Source of the DNA: Rubrivivax sp.
GTDB lineage: Bacteria > Pseudomonadota > Gammaproteobacteria > Burkholderiales > Burkholderiaceae_C
DNA length: 64,000 bases
Direction: 5' to 3'
NCBI GenBank assembly: GCA_019635315.1
Contig: JAHBZT010000004.1
Span: 434,001-498,000, forward strand
Under the pieces are notes generated by a model that saw only the letters and a program-made list of their open reading frames with translations, had not been told where the DNA came from and ran no database searches. This document shows positions 7,882 to 15,922 of this stretch, piece by piece; within the stretch, counting starts at the first letter, position 1; every line of letters starts with the position of its first letter. Position numbers and translations under genes: made by a program.

Positions 7882-7914
7882 CCCCGCAGCCCGAGATCGA
7901 CCGAGGCTGCGGGG
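7882..7914. terminator. Hairpin after the RIT recombinase operon
   Basis: Perfect 10-base arms (7882-7891 and 7905-7914) lie 17 bases beyond the stop codon of the last recombinase gene. No T-run follows on the minus strand, so this is a possible but not standard terminator. Confidence 0.45.
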
Positions 7915-7930
7915 CAGAGCTGGCGTGTGA

Positions 7931-8941
7931 CTACAGCGAGCGCAGCCAGTCCAGCAGCGACTTGCTTTGCTGCCAGGACGGCAACGACGCCGACGGCGAC
8001 TCTCCGGCCACCTTCTCCAGCGCGCGACGCTTCATCTCCAGGTTCGCCCGGGCGTAGATCTGCGTGGTCTTGACGTCCACGTGCCCGAGGAAGTCTCGGA
8101 TGATCTCCAGCGACACGCCGCTCTGCAGAAGGTGCATGCCCTTGGTGTGCCGCAGGCTGTGGGGGCTGATCTTCTGTGTGAAGCCGGGCACCGCCGATCT
8201 GGCGGCCTGCACGTGGCAATGAAGCAGGTACCGCAGGCCTGACCTCGACAACCGGCCACCATGCCGGTTCTGGAACAGCGGCAGGTGACCGCGCTCCGGC
8301 CGGTCGAGATCGTGCTCGCGCAGGTGGTCACGCAGCAGCCGCGCCGTCGCGTCCATCAACGGCACCACGCGCACCTTGCGCCCCTTGCCGAGCAGCCTGA
8401 CCTGCGCCGGCGTCGTCAAGCGCACATCGTGAGCGTTCAGGTCGATCAGCTCCTGCGCACGGGCGCCGGTGTCGTAGAGCACGCTGAGCATCACCGCGTC
8501 GCGCCGCCCGGCCGGCGTTGCCGGATCGGGGTGCGCCAGCACATGCGTCAGCTCGTCCTTGGACAGGTAGGCCACCGGCACCTGGACATGGCGCCGCAAC
8601 GGCATCGCCATGATCCGCTGGCATTGCAAGATCCGCTCCGGCACCTCCGACTGGACGTAGCGGAAGAACGCGTGCAGCACAGCCAGCCGCTGGTTCAGGG
8701 TGCGGATCGAACACTGCCGCACCTGCGCCAGGTGATCGAGGAAAGCCTCAACGAAGGACACGTCGATGTCGGCCAGGGACAGGCGCTCGACGGCGATGCC
8801 GCGACCGTCGCGACCGAAGCGCAGCAGCAGCGTGAACACGTCGCGGTAGGCCTTGATCGTGTTCGGGCTCAGGTTGCGCTGGCCGGCGAGATAGCGCGTG
8901 AGGAAGTTGGTCACGTGCACGGAGAGGTCGGTCGGCTTCAT
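7931..8941 (-). CDS. ritC: RIT tyrosine recombinase, third gene of trio
   Basis: A 336-residue tyrosine recombinase. The SAM-like N-terminal core-binding domain (about 1-110, with LSPNTIKAYRDVF) is followed by the catalytic domain. Catalytic residues are visible: Arg in TGARAQELI, Lys in the GKGRKVR turn, His-x-x-Arg in HSLRHTKG, His in LGHVDVKTT and the nucleophile Tyr in QIYARA. The start is the ATG overlapping the previous stop (ATGA), so translation is coupled. The longer frame upstream is shadow. All three proteins are thought to be needed for RIT movement. Confidence 0.9.
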   Translation of the reverse strand: MKPTDLSVHVTNFLTRYLAGQRNLSPNTIKAYRDVFTLLLRFGRDGRGIAVERLSLADIDVSFVEAFLDHLAQVRQCSIRTLNQRLAVLHAFFRYVQSEVPERILQCQRIMAMPLRRHVQVPVAYLSKDELTHVLAHPDPATPAGRRDAVMLSVLYDTGARAQELIDLNAHDVRLTTPAQVRLLGKGRKVRVVPLMDATARLLRDHLREHDLDRPERGHLPLFQNRHGGRLSRSGLRYLLHCHVQAARSAVPGFTQKISPHSLRHTKGMHLLQSGVSLEIIRDFLGHVDVKTTQIYARANLEMKRRALEKVAGESPSASLPSWQQSKSLLDWLRSL

Positions 8942-9933
8942 GACGGCCTCCAGGGCCTGCGCGGAATGACGTCGCTGAAGGCGGCGTCCGATCGCGAGAC
9001 GATCTCCGGGTACAGTTCGGCGGTCATCTGAAGGTAGTCCTGCGTGCCGTCGATCGAGGCGTGGCCGAGGTAGGTGGCCAGCACGGGCATCCTGGCCTGC
9101 AAGTCGGCGCCCTCCCGATACCAGCGCAGCAGGGTGTGCACTGCAAAGGTGTGGCGGAGGTCGTGAAGGCGAGGCCCTTCTCCTCTGCCACCGTGGCCGA
9201 TGTGACACCGCTGCAGGAGGTCCCTGTAGTTGCGATACACCCCGCCGCCGTCGAGCCGGCCGCCGCGCGGTGACGGGAAGAAGTAGTCATCGTCCGGTCG
9301 CGAACCCAACGCGGCGGCGTACTTCTGCAGACGAACCACCAGTGGGCGGGCGGGCGGCACCAGACGGTCCTTGCGGAACTTGGTGTCATTGATGCGCAGC
9401 ACGCCCTGGATCAGGTCAACGTCCCGCATGCGAAGGCTCAGTGCCTCTTCGAGCCGAAGGCCGCATCCGTATAGCACGCGCAGCAGCTCTGGCAAAACAA
9501 GGTGACGCAGGTATGTAGACGCCCTCGGCTCAATCCGGTCCGCCGCGTCGAGCAGGCGGCGGACTTCGTCGTGAGTCAGGACGCGTGCCAGGAACGACTT
9601 CGACTCCTTCGCGCCGGTTCCCTGATCAGGCACGTCCGCGGGAAGACCGAGCCGTTGCATGAACAGAGCGAACCGGCGAACCATGTTGATCCGCGCGCGC
9701 TGGGTCTTCCCGGATTCGTGCGGCTGCTTGGCCAGCCACGCTGAAATCAAGGCTCTCGGCAACTCGACTTGCTGCAAACCCTGGCGGCACAGGTAGGCAT
9801 CGAAGCGTCGCAGGCTCGACGCGCATTCGTCGTAGCGGTAGCCGCAGGCCCGCTTCTCCTGAACGAACTGCGCCATCAGAGGTGCCAAGGGGCTGTTGCC
9901 GGTGAACGTCACGGGCTTACGAGGCGTGGCCAT
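8938..9933 (-). CDS. ritB: RIT tyrosine recombinase, second gene of trio
   Basis: A 331-residue tyrosine recombinase starting MATPRKPVTFTG. The catalytic Arg is in GCGLRLEEAL, His-x-x-Arg in LHDLRHTFA, the second His in LGHASIDGT and the Tyr in TQDYLQM. Its start lies 17 bases inside the end of the first gene and its stop overlaps the third gene's start, giving one tight operon. The frame reaches further upstream, but the ATG chosen fits the family length. Confidence 0.9.
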   Translation of the reverse strand: MATPRKPVTFTGNSPLAPLMAQFVQEKRACGYRYDECASSLRRFDAYLCRQGLQQVELPRALISAWLAKQPHESGKTQRARINMVRRFALFMQRLGLPADVPDQGTGAKESKSFLARVLTHDEVRRLLDAADRIEPRASTYLRHLVLPELLRVLYGCGLRLEEALSLRMRDVDLIQGVLRINDTKFRKDRLVPPARPLVVRLQKYAAALGSRPDDDYFFPSPRGGRLDGGGVYRNYRDLLQRCHIGHGGRGEGPRLHDLRHTFAVHTLLRWYREGADLQARMPVLATYLGHASIDGTQDYLQMTAELYPEIVSRSDAAFSDVIPRRPWRPS

Positions 9934-11188
9934 GGCGCACCTCCTCTGGATCGATGGCGGCGATGCGCAGCGTCTCCACATCGGCCTTGGCATAGATGAA
10001 GGTCGTTGCCGGCGAGGCATGCCCCAGCACGGCGGAGATGACCGGGAACGGCGTCTGTGCAGCGAGCAGCCGGGTGGCCAGGGTGTGGCGCAGCGAGTGC
10101 AGGCCCTGGCGCTGCGGCGTCCTGAACTTGATCCCAGCCAGGTCCCGCCAATACGTGACAACACGGTGAAGTCGATCGCGCTCGCAGATTGGCGCGAACG
10201 GCGGCGTCAAGTTGGTGAATAGGTGCCGGTGCTCTACCGGTGGTCGCCCTGCCCGCAGATAGTCGATGAGCGCGTCGCCGACCTCCTCGATCAAAGGCAG
10301 GACCAGCGGCTCCCCCGTCTTGCTCTGGACGATCTCGATCGTGGACGTGGTCCAGCGCAGGTGGTCGAGCGTGAGACCCTTGATGTCGCCCAGGCGCAGA
10401 CCCAGGCGCGCGGCGAGCAGCAAGATGGCGTAGTCACGCTTGCCCTTGGGTGAGCTGCGATCGACCACGGCGAGGAGCCGTTCGACCAGCTCCGGCTCCC
10501 ATACTGAAGGCACCTTGGCATTGCTCGCCAGTCGGATCGTCGGTATTGCGGTGCTGAGGTCACGGGGCAGGATGCCGCGCATGAACAGGTATTGCAGGAA
10601 CAGCCGCAGGTCAGACGACACGTGGGAGACGGTTCTCGGCTTCCAGGCCGTTCGGGTCCGAATGAAGGCACTGAGGTCTTCAGCTTGTAGCGTGTCCAGC
10701 GACTCCAGGCCTCGGGTGCGCAGGAAGTCCAGGAAGACTGCGATGTTGTGCATGCGCTCGGCCAGGCTGGTGGGTCGCAGATGCCGGCGCTCTCTGACGT
10801 ACTGCTCGTACTCGCGCAGCGCCTTGTGCATGCCCACCGGCACGCGCAGCCCTGTCGTCTCGACCACGAAGCGGCAGATGGTGCCGGTACGCGCGAAGTC
10901 GTCGAGCACCCTGATGCCAAAGACCAAGTGCCGCCGCCACTGTTGGCCGACCTTGAGCACCTCCCTGTCGCCAAGGCCGTACGCCTGCTCGAAGCGTAGG
11001 GCCAGCTCTCGCGTGTACTCGGCAGGCAGGCCTTGGGCGCGGGCGAATTCAGCCAGCTGCTTCCACACCCGCTTGTAGCGATTTACGGTGCGGATGGTGT
11101 AGCTGCGCATCAGCAGTTCCTGCGCAGCGCCTTGGCACGGCGGCTCCAGCGCCATCGCGCCGGGCCCATCGAAGATGTCCAAATCCAT
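9917..11188 (-). CDS. ritA: RIT tyrosine recombinase, first gene of trio
   Basis: A 423-residue tyrosine recombinase, the largest of the trio, starting MDLDIFDGPG after GGAGACGATC. An extended N-terminal region (1-130) precedes a core-binding domain and the catalytic domain, with Arg in AARLGLRLGDI, His-x-x-Arg in LHSLRHTLA, His in LGHASPATT and the Tyr in FIYAKA. It is the promoter-proximal gene; its promoter should lie in the 110 bases between its start and the right inverted repeat. Confidence 0.9.
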   Translation of the reverse strand: MDLDIFDGPGAMALEPPCQGAAQELLMRSYTIRTVNRYKRVWKQLAEFARAQGLPAEYTRELALRFEQAYGLGDREVLKVGQQWRRHLVFGIRVLDDFARTGTICRFVVETTGLRVPVGMHKALREYEQYVRERRHLRPTSLAERMHNIAVFLDFLRTRGLESLDTLQAEDLSAFIRTRTAWKPRTVSHVSSDLRLFLQYLFMRGILPRDLSTAIPTIRLASNAKVPSVWEPELVERLLAVVDRSSPKGKRDYAILLLAARLGLRLGDIKGLTLDHLRWTTSTIEIVQSKTGEPLVLPLIEEVGDALIDYLRAGRPPVEHRHLFTNLTPPFAPICERDRLHRVVTYWRDLAGIKFRTPQRQGLHSLRHTLATRLLAAQTPFPVISAVLGHASPATTFIYAKADVETLRIAAIDPEEVRHGHAS

Positions 11189-11267
11189 GATCGTCTCCAC
11201 GTTGACGGCGGCCCCAGCGGCCACCGGGGAGGACGATCTTGGAAGCTTTATGCGCAGTCGGGATGGC

Positions 11268-12413
11268 CTACGTCGTAGGTGCATCGCTCGGCTTGCCGGC
11301 CTTGCTGCGCATAACCGCGGACGAACCTAAATAGCACGAGGTCACCTGCAGGCGGTTGTGGCCGAGCGTGCGCGCCGCGCGCTGGCGAGCGATCTCGTCT
11401 CGTTCCGGCCGTGCATCGCCGCCGCGCACTGGCGATGGACCGCCGGCGTCCACCTCGAAGGCGTCATTGACGTGTTGATGGCGAAGGCCGTGCGCGACGA
11501 CTCCGAGTTCCTTCTTCGAGATGCCGCACTTGCGGATCACGTAGTAGAAGCGCGACTGCGCTTGCAGGCTCGTGATGCCGGGGCGGCCGACATACATGCC
11601 CGGGGCGACCGCCGCGGTCACGCGGGCGAGAAGGGCGCGTTGCGATTCCGTTGTCAGCGGCACGTCGCGGGGCCGGCCGCCTTTGGTGCCGTGTGACACG
11701 TGCACGAAGGTCTCGCACTCCGGGAACGCGGCGGCGTCGCGAGGGTCGGCAGCCTCGCGCGGGATCACGGCTCCGTGCGGCCGGAAGTGCCGAGCTTCCT
11801 TGCCGCGCATGCCGAACTCGGCACAGAGCTCGACCTGCAGGCCGACCCAAGCGTCGATCGCCGCGATCTCGGCGATCTTGGCCGCGATGTCGACGTTCCG
11901 CGCGGTCCAGCTGTGGTCACTCGTGGCGACCTGCGTGCGGTGGGCGTGCTTCGACTCTGCGCCGACGTAGTACTGTGGCTCGCGGACCATGCCGGGCTTG
12001 CCGATCCAGCCTGCGAACGTGCGCAGGAAGCTCAGGTAGTTGTGGATCGTCGCCGTCGCCAGACCTCTCTCGACCCAGCGATCGACCATCGCCTCGATGT
12101 GCCGGTTGGCGAGTTGTCGAGGGTCGAGGTTGCTGAACCGCGTGTTGCGGCGCAGCTCGCGGAAGAAGCTCGCGAGGAAGCGTTGGCGGTCGTGCATCGT
12201 CTTGAACGACACGCTCTTGTGCTTGGCGCTGTGCTCGTGGTTGTGCTTCTTGAGGATCGCGCCGACGACGCGGATGTAGTCGCGCGTGCCGATCGGCAGA
12301 TTCTCGAGGATGGCGTCGGGGTGCAGCGGCGATCGCGTCGCCTCACGCGGGGCGTGACGGTTCGAGGGCGGCAGGCGGTCGCCGCCGGCTCGGGGCACTT
12401 TCTTCGCGGACAT
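11268..12413 (-). pseudogene. Tyrosine recombinase (integrase-domain protein) cut by RIT element
   Basis: The frame runs 381 residues from MSAKKVPRAG (start chosen for GGAGCTGTCC before it). A core-binding region (about 50-150) is followed by a catalytic domain with Arg in FGMRGKEARHF, His-x-x-Arg in AHGLRHQHV and LGHNRLQVTSCYLG at the end. The catalytic Tyr codon sits on the junction: the RIT element replaces the last 16 native residues (now at 7711-7770) with an element-coded tail of about 19 (SSAVMRSKAGKP and on). All catalytic residues remain, so the hybrid may still work. It resembles the integrase_1 type common on plasmids and ICEs; whether it is the element's own integrase is open. Confidence 0.75.
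11298..11333 (-). repeat. RIT terminal inverted repeat, right
   Basis: Perfect reverse complement of 7796-7831. Its outer bases supply the TAT TTA GGT codons (Tyr-Leu-Gly) that now form the end of the interrupted integrase reading frame. Confidence 0.9.
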
Positions 12414-13040
12414 GGACAGCTCCAGATCAGGGCCGCTTGAGCCAGGGCGGCCGTTGAACGGGCGGGACGCGAAAACGATGCAGCCGCGCACCTGCGTCCC
12501 CGACGGGCGTGGCTGTTTGAGGTCGTGAAGATCCATCGGCGCGGCAGACCTCGAAGCCGCGCGGATGCGTCCAGGGTTCGCGGCCACCATCGGGCCGCCG
12601 GCGGGCGTAAAAAAATCTACGCAGGGCAGGTCGTGCGCGTTTCCGCACAAGACCCCCTTGCACCTTGCGGTGCCGGCGTCAACGCCTCCACGGGCGTTGG
12701 CCGCCGTCCCAAGCGCTGTCCGCTTGGGCTCATCAGGTTGTTCGTGAATCCCGGTGCTTCCCGTTGGACGCTCGCCCTACCACCAGGCGAGAACGGGGCC
12801 ACGTCTGCACGCGCGCGTCGCACCTCAGCGGGGTGGCGACAACGCGTTCGCCCTCAGAGGGGCGGTCGACGAAAGCTCGGGAGTGTCAGCGCGCTGCTCC
12901 ATGGCAGCGCGTCGGAGGCCGGCGCGCTCAGTGGGCGGCGCCAGCGGCATCAACGGTTAGGTCCGATGAACGGATCGATGGGAGGGAAGGGAGGTCACCG
13001 CGTCTGGCGCGGCGGGCTCTCGAAGGAGCGGGATGCCTGG

Positions 13041-13060
13041 GCGGGTCACGACCGCTAACG
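13041..13060 (+). repeat. 20-base direct repeat, copy 2
   Basis: Identical to 4093-4112, same orientation, in non-coding DNA. See that entry. Confidence 0.8.
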
Positions 13061-13152
13061 GCTGCTTCGCGGCTCAGAGGCCACCGGACACAGCGTCCGG
13101 CCTGCTTGCGATGCTTCGATCTTGTGGCAGGCACACAAGGCTCGGGACGCAG

Positions 13153-13267
13153 TTGACACCATCGCCTTCGATGCTGTCAAGAGACGGCCGCGTGCGCCCA
13201 ATGCGTTGACACACACGAATTAGTTGCTAAACGGCATCCACGGCTCGATCTCCTACAGGTGTTGACA
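13153..13267. promoter_or_regulatory. Cluster of TTGACA motifs
   Basis: TTGACA occurs at 13153-13158, 13206-13211 and 13262-13267, and inverted (TGTCAA) at 13175-13180. Three of the four have a G before and a C two bases after on the motif strand. They could be -35 boxes, although I find no good -10 partner, or binding sites for a regulator. Confidence 0.35.
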
Positions 13268-13374
13268 ACGGCTTTGCAGGACCTCTCGTTTGGCATCCGG
13301 CGTTTGATGGGCCGCTTTGCACGAACTGCCGGCCTGCGAAGTGGCTTGCTCACCTAGCCTCGAGGCACCTTCAA

Positions 13375-13457
13375 GGTCCTCTATCGAGGACCCGGCGCCC
13401 AGAGGATCCGAATTGAGGGTTCCTTGCTGGTCCTCGTGAGCGGACTCCGAGAGGACC
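13375..13457. promoter_or_regulatory. Palindromic operator or centromere-like repeats before parM
   Basis: A perfect palindrome GGTCCTC-TATC-GAGGACC lies at 13375-13392. The same half-sites recur at 13429-13435 (GGTCCTC) and 13451-13457 (GAGGACC), again facing each other. Centre spacings of 11, 43 and 22 bases are near whole helical turns. A related GAGGATC is at 13403-13409. They end about 100 bases before the ParM-like gene, where type II plasmid systems carry parC, the ParR-bound centromere that is also the operator. Confidence 0.55.
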
Positions 13458-13560
13458 GAGCAGCCCGATTCTCGGGTCGTGTTCGGGCGGATTTCCGCTA
13501 TGCGCGCACCCCTGTCGCAGCGATGCTCTCGCGTCATCCGCACCGAGAAGGGCAGTCAGC

Positions 13561-14613
13561 ATGGGACCGATCGTCAGAGCCATCGACGTTGGCTTCGGCA
13601 ACACGAAGTACGTCGTCTCATCATCCGCGGAGAAGCTCGAATGCAACCACTTCCCGTCGATCGCCTACTTCAGCATCGACGACAAGGCGCTGGACTCGAT
13701 GGGGACCAGGCGGCGGACCGTCGCACCGCTGGTCAACGGCCTCTACTACGAGGTGGGTCAGGACGTCGAACTGGCCTCCGACCGCTTCCGGTCGCGCAAT
13801 CTGCATGACGCGTTCACCGAGACGCCCGAGTACCGTGCGCTGATGGCCGGTGCGCTGCACTACATGAAGGTCGACAAGGTTGACTTGCTGGTCCTTGGCC
13901 TGCCCGTCGCCCAGTACCTGGCCAAGAAGGCAGTGCTGGAGCGCATCGCGGGAGATTCCATCGACGTGGGCAAGAAGCGGAAGGTGAAGATCGGCCGCGT
14001 GCTCGTCGTGGCTCAACCCCAAGGCGCGCTCTACGCCTACGCGACGCAGATCGGCAGCGCTGCCTCGATCGCACAGGGCCGCAGCCTAGTGGTCGATGTC
14101 GGCTCGAGGACCTTCGACTGGCTGGTCACCCGGGGCATGAAGGTGGTGACGAAGATGAGCAACTCGGTGACCCGCGGCGTCTCCGACGTCCTGATCGGCA
14201 TAGCGGCGCAGATCGGAGCCGAGATCAAGGAAGACTACAGGGACTTGGAGGCGATCGACCTCGCCCTTCGCACGGGCAAGTGCCTGCGCATTTACCAGAA
14301 GGAGTACGACCTGAAGCGCTACGACGCGCTGGTGCAGAAGATCGCCGATCAAGCCGTGATCTCGATGTTGCAGAACATGGACGGCACCCACGACGTCGAG
14401 AACATCGTGCTGGTCGGCGGCGGCGCGCACCTGTTCCGAAAGGCGATCAAGAAGCACTTCCCACGCCACACGATCCACGAAGTCGCCGACCCGATCCACG
14501 CGAATGTTAGAGGCTTTCAGCTGCTGGGCGAGCAGTACGTGCGCGAGAAGCCGGAGCACTTCACGGATTCAGCCCTGACTCCCGACGGCGTTCCGGAGCC
14601 GGTGCAACCATGA
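13561..14613 (+). CDS. parM: ParM/StbA-type actin-like ATPase for DNA segregation
   Basis: A 350-residue actin-fold ATPase. Phosphate-1 loop AIDVGFGNTKYVV is near residues 7-19, phosphate-2 loop VVDVGSRTFDWLV near 178-190, and the adenosine motif IVLVGGGAHLF near 281-291. Such proteins polymerise to push sister plasmids apart and also occur on ICEs of the SXT group. The start follows GAAGGGCAG. The stop overlaps the next start as ATGA, and palindromic repeats lie upstream. Assignment to the family is firm; the exact subfamily (ParM, Alp or PRTRC protein D) is not. Confidence 0.85.
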   Translation: MGPIVRAIDVGFGNTKYVVSSSAEKLECNHFPSIAYFSIDDKALDSMGTRRRTVAPLVNGLYYEVGQDVELASDRFRSRNLHDAFTETPEYRALMAGALHYMKVDKVDLLVLGLPVAQYLAKKAVLERIAGDSIDVGKKRKVKIGRVLVVAQPQGALYAYATQIGSAASIAQGRSLVVDVGSRTFDWLVTRGMKVVTKMSNSVTRGVSDVLIGIAAQIGAEIKEDYRDLEAIDLALRTGKCLRIYQKEYDLKRYDALVQKIADQAVISMLQNMDGTHDVENIVLVGGGAHLFRKAIKKHFPRHTIHEVADPIHANVRGFQLLGEQYVREKPEHFTDSALTPDGVPEPVQP

Positions 14614-14888
14614 GCGCGGGCAGCGCCAACAAGCTGCTGATGAAGCTCACCATCGCGGCTGACGAAACGCCCGAACTCTTCCGGGTCCTCGCAAGCGTGA
14701 AGGATGCGCGGCACAGGACCGGGCGCCTGAAGGATCTCGCGAGCAAGGGCTTCATGGTTGAGCGGTCCGGCATCGGCATCTTGTCCAGCGAGTCGGCACC
14801 ACGGGTTGCCGGCGCGATCGCTGAGGGTCTCAGGCATACACCATCGGGCGACACCGTGGCGTCCATGCTCGACTGGGAGCCCAGCTAG
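14610..14888 (+). CDS. Probable small partner of the ParM-like ATPase
   Basis: A 92-residue protein coupled to the ParM-like gene by an ATGA overlap. Size and position match ParR/StbB-type DNA-binding adaptors that link the filament to the centromere. The head (KLLMKLTIAADETPELF) could form a short strand followed by helices, as in a ribbon-helix-helix fold, but no motif proves it. It is the likely binder of the GGTCCTC repeats upstream. Confidence 0.6.
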   Translation: MSAGSANKLLMKLTIAADETPELFRVLASVKDARHRTGRLKDLASKGFMVERSGIGILSSESAPRVAGAIAEGLRHTPSGDTVASMLDWEPS

Positions 14889-14909
14889 ACATTCACAGGA
14901 GCGCCAGTC

Positions 14910-15356
14910 GTGATCAGGAAATCGGACGACAAGTTCGTGAGCGCGAGTGAGATCGCGAGGCTAGCGTACTGCGAGCGGCAAGTTGCATTCGACGCCGCGT
15001 TCGGCCGGCGGCCAACGCCGCATCAGCGGCGTGCGCAGGCGCGCGGCCGCGGCGCACACGAAAAGTTCTATCTTGAGAGCCAGCGCATCGCGAAGGCCAG
15101 CGAGCGGAAGGGGCGGTGCTTCGTCGCGACCCTGGCGCTTGGCGACTGTCCGGAGACGCGCGCCTTGCGGGCCTTTCGGGACCTGTATCTGCGCAGATCC
15201 GTTGCCGGGAGATGGCTCATCGCCGCGTACTACAGGTTTTCGCCACCCCTCTGTCGCTGGATGGAGACGAGGCCGGCGCTGGTGCGCGCGTCTCGGCCGC
15301 CGCTGCGTGCGTTGGCTCGCGTCACCGCGGCTCTGGTCGGCAGGACTGTGGGGTAG
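14910..15356 (+). CDS. Cas4-like N-terminal part joined to a CFI-box domain
   Basis: A 148-residue protein with a GTG start after AGGAG. Residues 10-56 read like the start of a Cas4/Dna2-type nuclease: SASEIARLAYCER with the first cluster Cys (21) and a GRGAH motif (His 50). The catalytic core is missing. Residues 69-145 instead match the CFI-box pattern: CFVATLALGD, PETRALRAFRD, a GRWLIAAYYRFSPPL hydrophobic helix and an Arg-rich end, a module often attached to envelope proteins. The next gene, starting three bases later, carries the complementary Cas4 parts. Function is unknown; the layout suggests the two act together. Confidence 0.6.
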   Translation: MIRKSDDKFVSASEIARLAYCERQVAFDAAFGRRPTPHQRRAQARGRGAHEKFYLESQRIAKASERKGRCFVATLALGDCPETRALRAFRDLYLRRSVAGRWLIAAYYRFSPPLCRWMETRPALVRASRPPLRALARVTAALVGRTVG

Positions 15357-15359
15357 AGG

Positions 15360-15911
15360 ATGCAGGACGGCTGGAGCGCCATCGTCGTCGTACTGCTGTT
15401 CATCGGATCGGCGGTACTGTTCGTCCGGCTGCGGCAGGGAGCGGCAACCAGCGACGACGAGCGGGGCCTGCCTCGCGCGCTGATGGGGGCGGAGATCGCC
15501 TACGCCGAACGCACTTTCAGGTCGGTCAGCGCGAGATTGGTGGCGCGGCTTGATCGCGCCTACCGTGTCGACGGCGAGCTGAAGCTCGTGGAGCTCAAGA
15601 CCAGGGCACGCGACGTCGTGTACATGTCCGACATCGTCGAGATGTCGGTGCAGCGAATCGCGGTCCAGGACGAGGCCTGCGAAGCGGTCTCGATTGACGC
15701 CTGGGTCGTCGTTCAGAACAGCGACACCGGAGTTCGTCGACCGCACAAGGTCCGTCTGCTTGGCCGCGACGAGATCGCGAGATTGGCGGAGCGCTATCGG
15801 GACGTGGCCGGCGGCCGAATCACCGCACCCAATCCCGCCCGGTCGCCGTCACAGTGCAGGCAGTGCTCCCACTGCGACCGTTGCTCGGCGACCTTCCGCG
15901 ACCGCGGCTGA
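15360..15911 (+). CDS. Membrane-anchored PD-(D/E)XK nuclease-like protein with Cys cluster
   Basis: A 183-residue protein. One membrane helix (about residues 6-24) precedes a soluble domain. Asp 65, then Glu 78 and Lys 80 in LVELKTR, form a PD-(D/E)XK active-site pattern, and CRQCSHCDRC (Cys 166, 169, 172, 175) matches the C-terminal iron-sulphur cysteines of Cas4-like nucleases. The N-terminal Cas4 Cys and G-x-x-x-H parts are absent here but present in the gene just before. Probably a membrane-bound nuclease acting on DNA; the substrate is unknown. No cas1, cas2 or CRISPR array is in the window. Confidence 0.65.
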   Translation: MQDGWSAIVVVLLFIGSAVLFVRLRQGAATSDDERGLPRALMGAEIAYAERTFRSVSARLVARLDRAYRVDGELKLVELKTRARDVVYMSDIVEMSVQRIAVQDEACEAVSIDAWVVVQNSDTGVRRPHKVRLLGRDEIARLAERYRDVAGGRITAPNPARSPSQCRQCSHCDRCSATFRDRG

Positions 15912-15922
15912 GGCCAACGCCG

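Larger units (their letters stand above)
7772..11333. mobile_element. RIT element (recombinase in trio)
   Basis: Three overlapping tyrosine recombinase genes lie between perfect 36-base inverted repeats (7796-7831 and 11298-11333). Outside these, a 12-base near-identical direct repeat flanks the element (7760-7771 and 11326-11337, one mismatch), of which the last six, TAGCAC, are identical; this is the likely crossover or target sequence. Gene order, overlaps and repeats match the described RIT family. The left end carries about 24 further bases between direct and inverted repeat. The element sits inside another recombinase gene. Confidence 0.85.
12414..13560. other. Gene-free region with repeats; possible control, segregation or origin region
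   Basis: No reading frame over these 1.15 kb looks like a protein on either strand. It contains a perfect 8-base-arm hairpin (12708-12715/12721-12728), the second copy of a 20-base repeat (13041-13060), four copies of a TTGACA-centred motif (13153-13267) and four copies of GGTCCTC/GAGGACC (13375-13457) directly before the ParM-like gene. A partition site, transfer origin or promoters are all plausible. Confidence 0.5.

Noticed and set aside
12525-13156. Open frames of 163-177 residues on the plus strand in the gap before parM
   Set aside because: Arg-Gly-Ser-rich, no folded-protein pattern, and overlapping one another in two frames; treated as non-coding.
14910-15911. CRISPR adaptation genes
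   Set aside because: Cas4-like motifs are present, but there is no Cas1, Cas2, effector or repeat-spacer array anywhere in the window.
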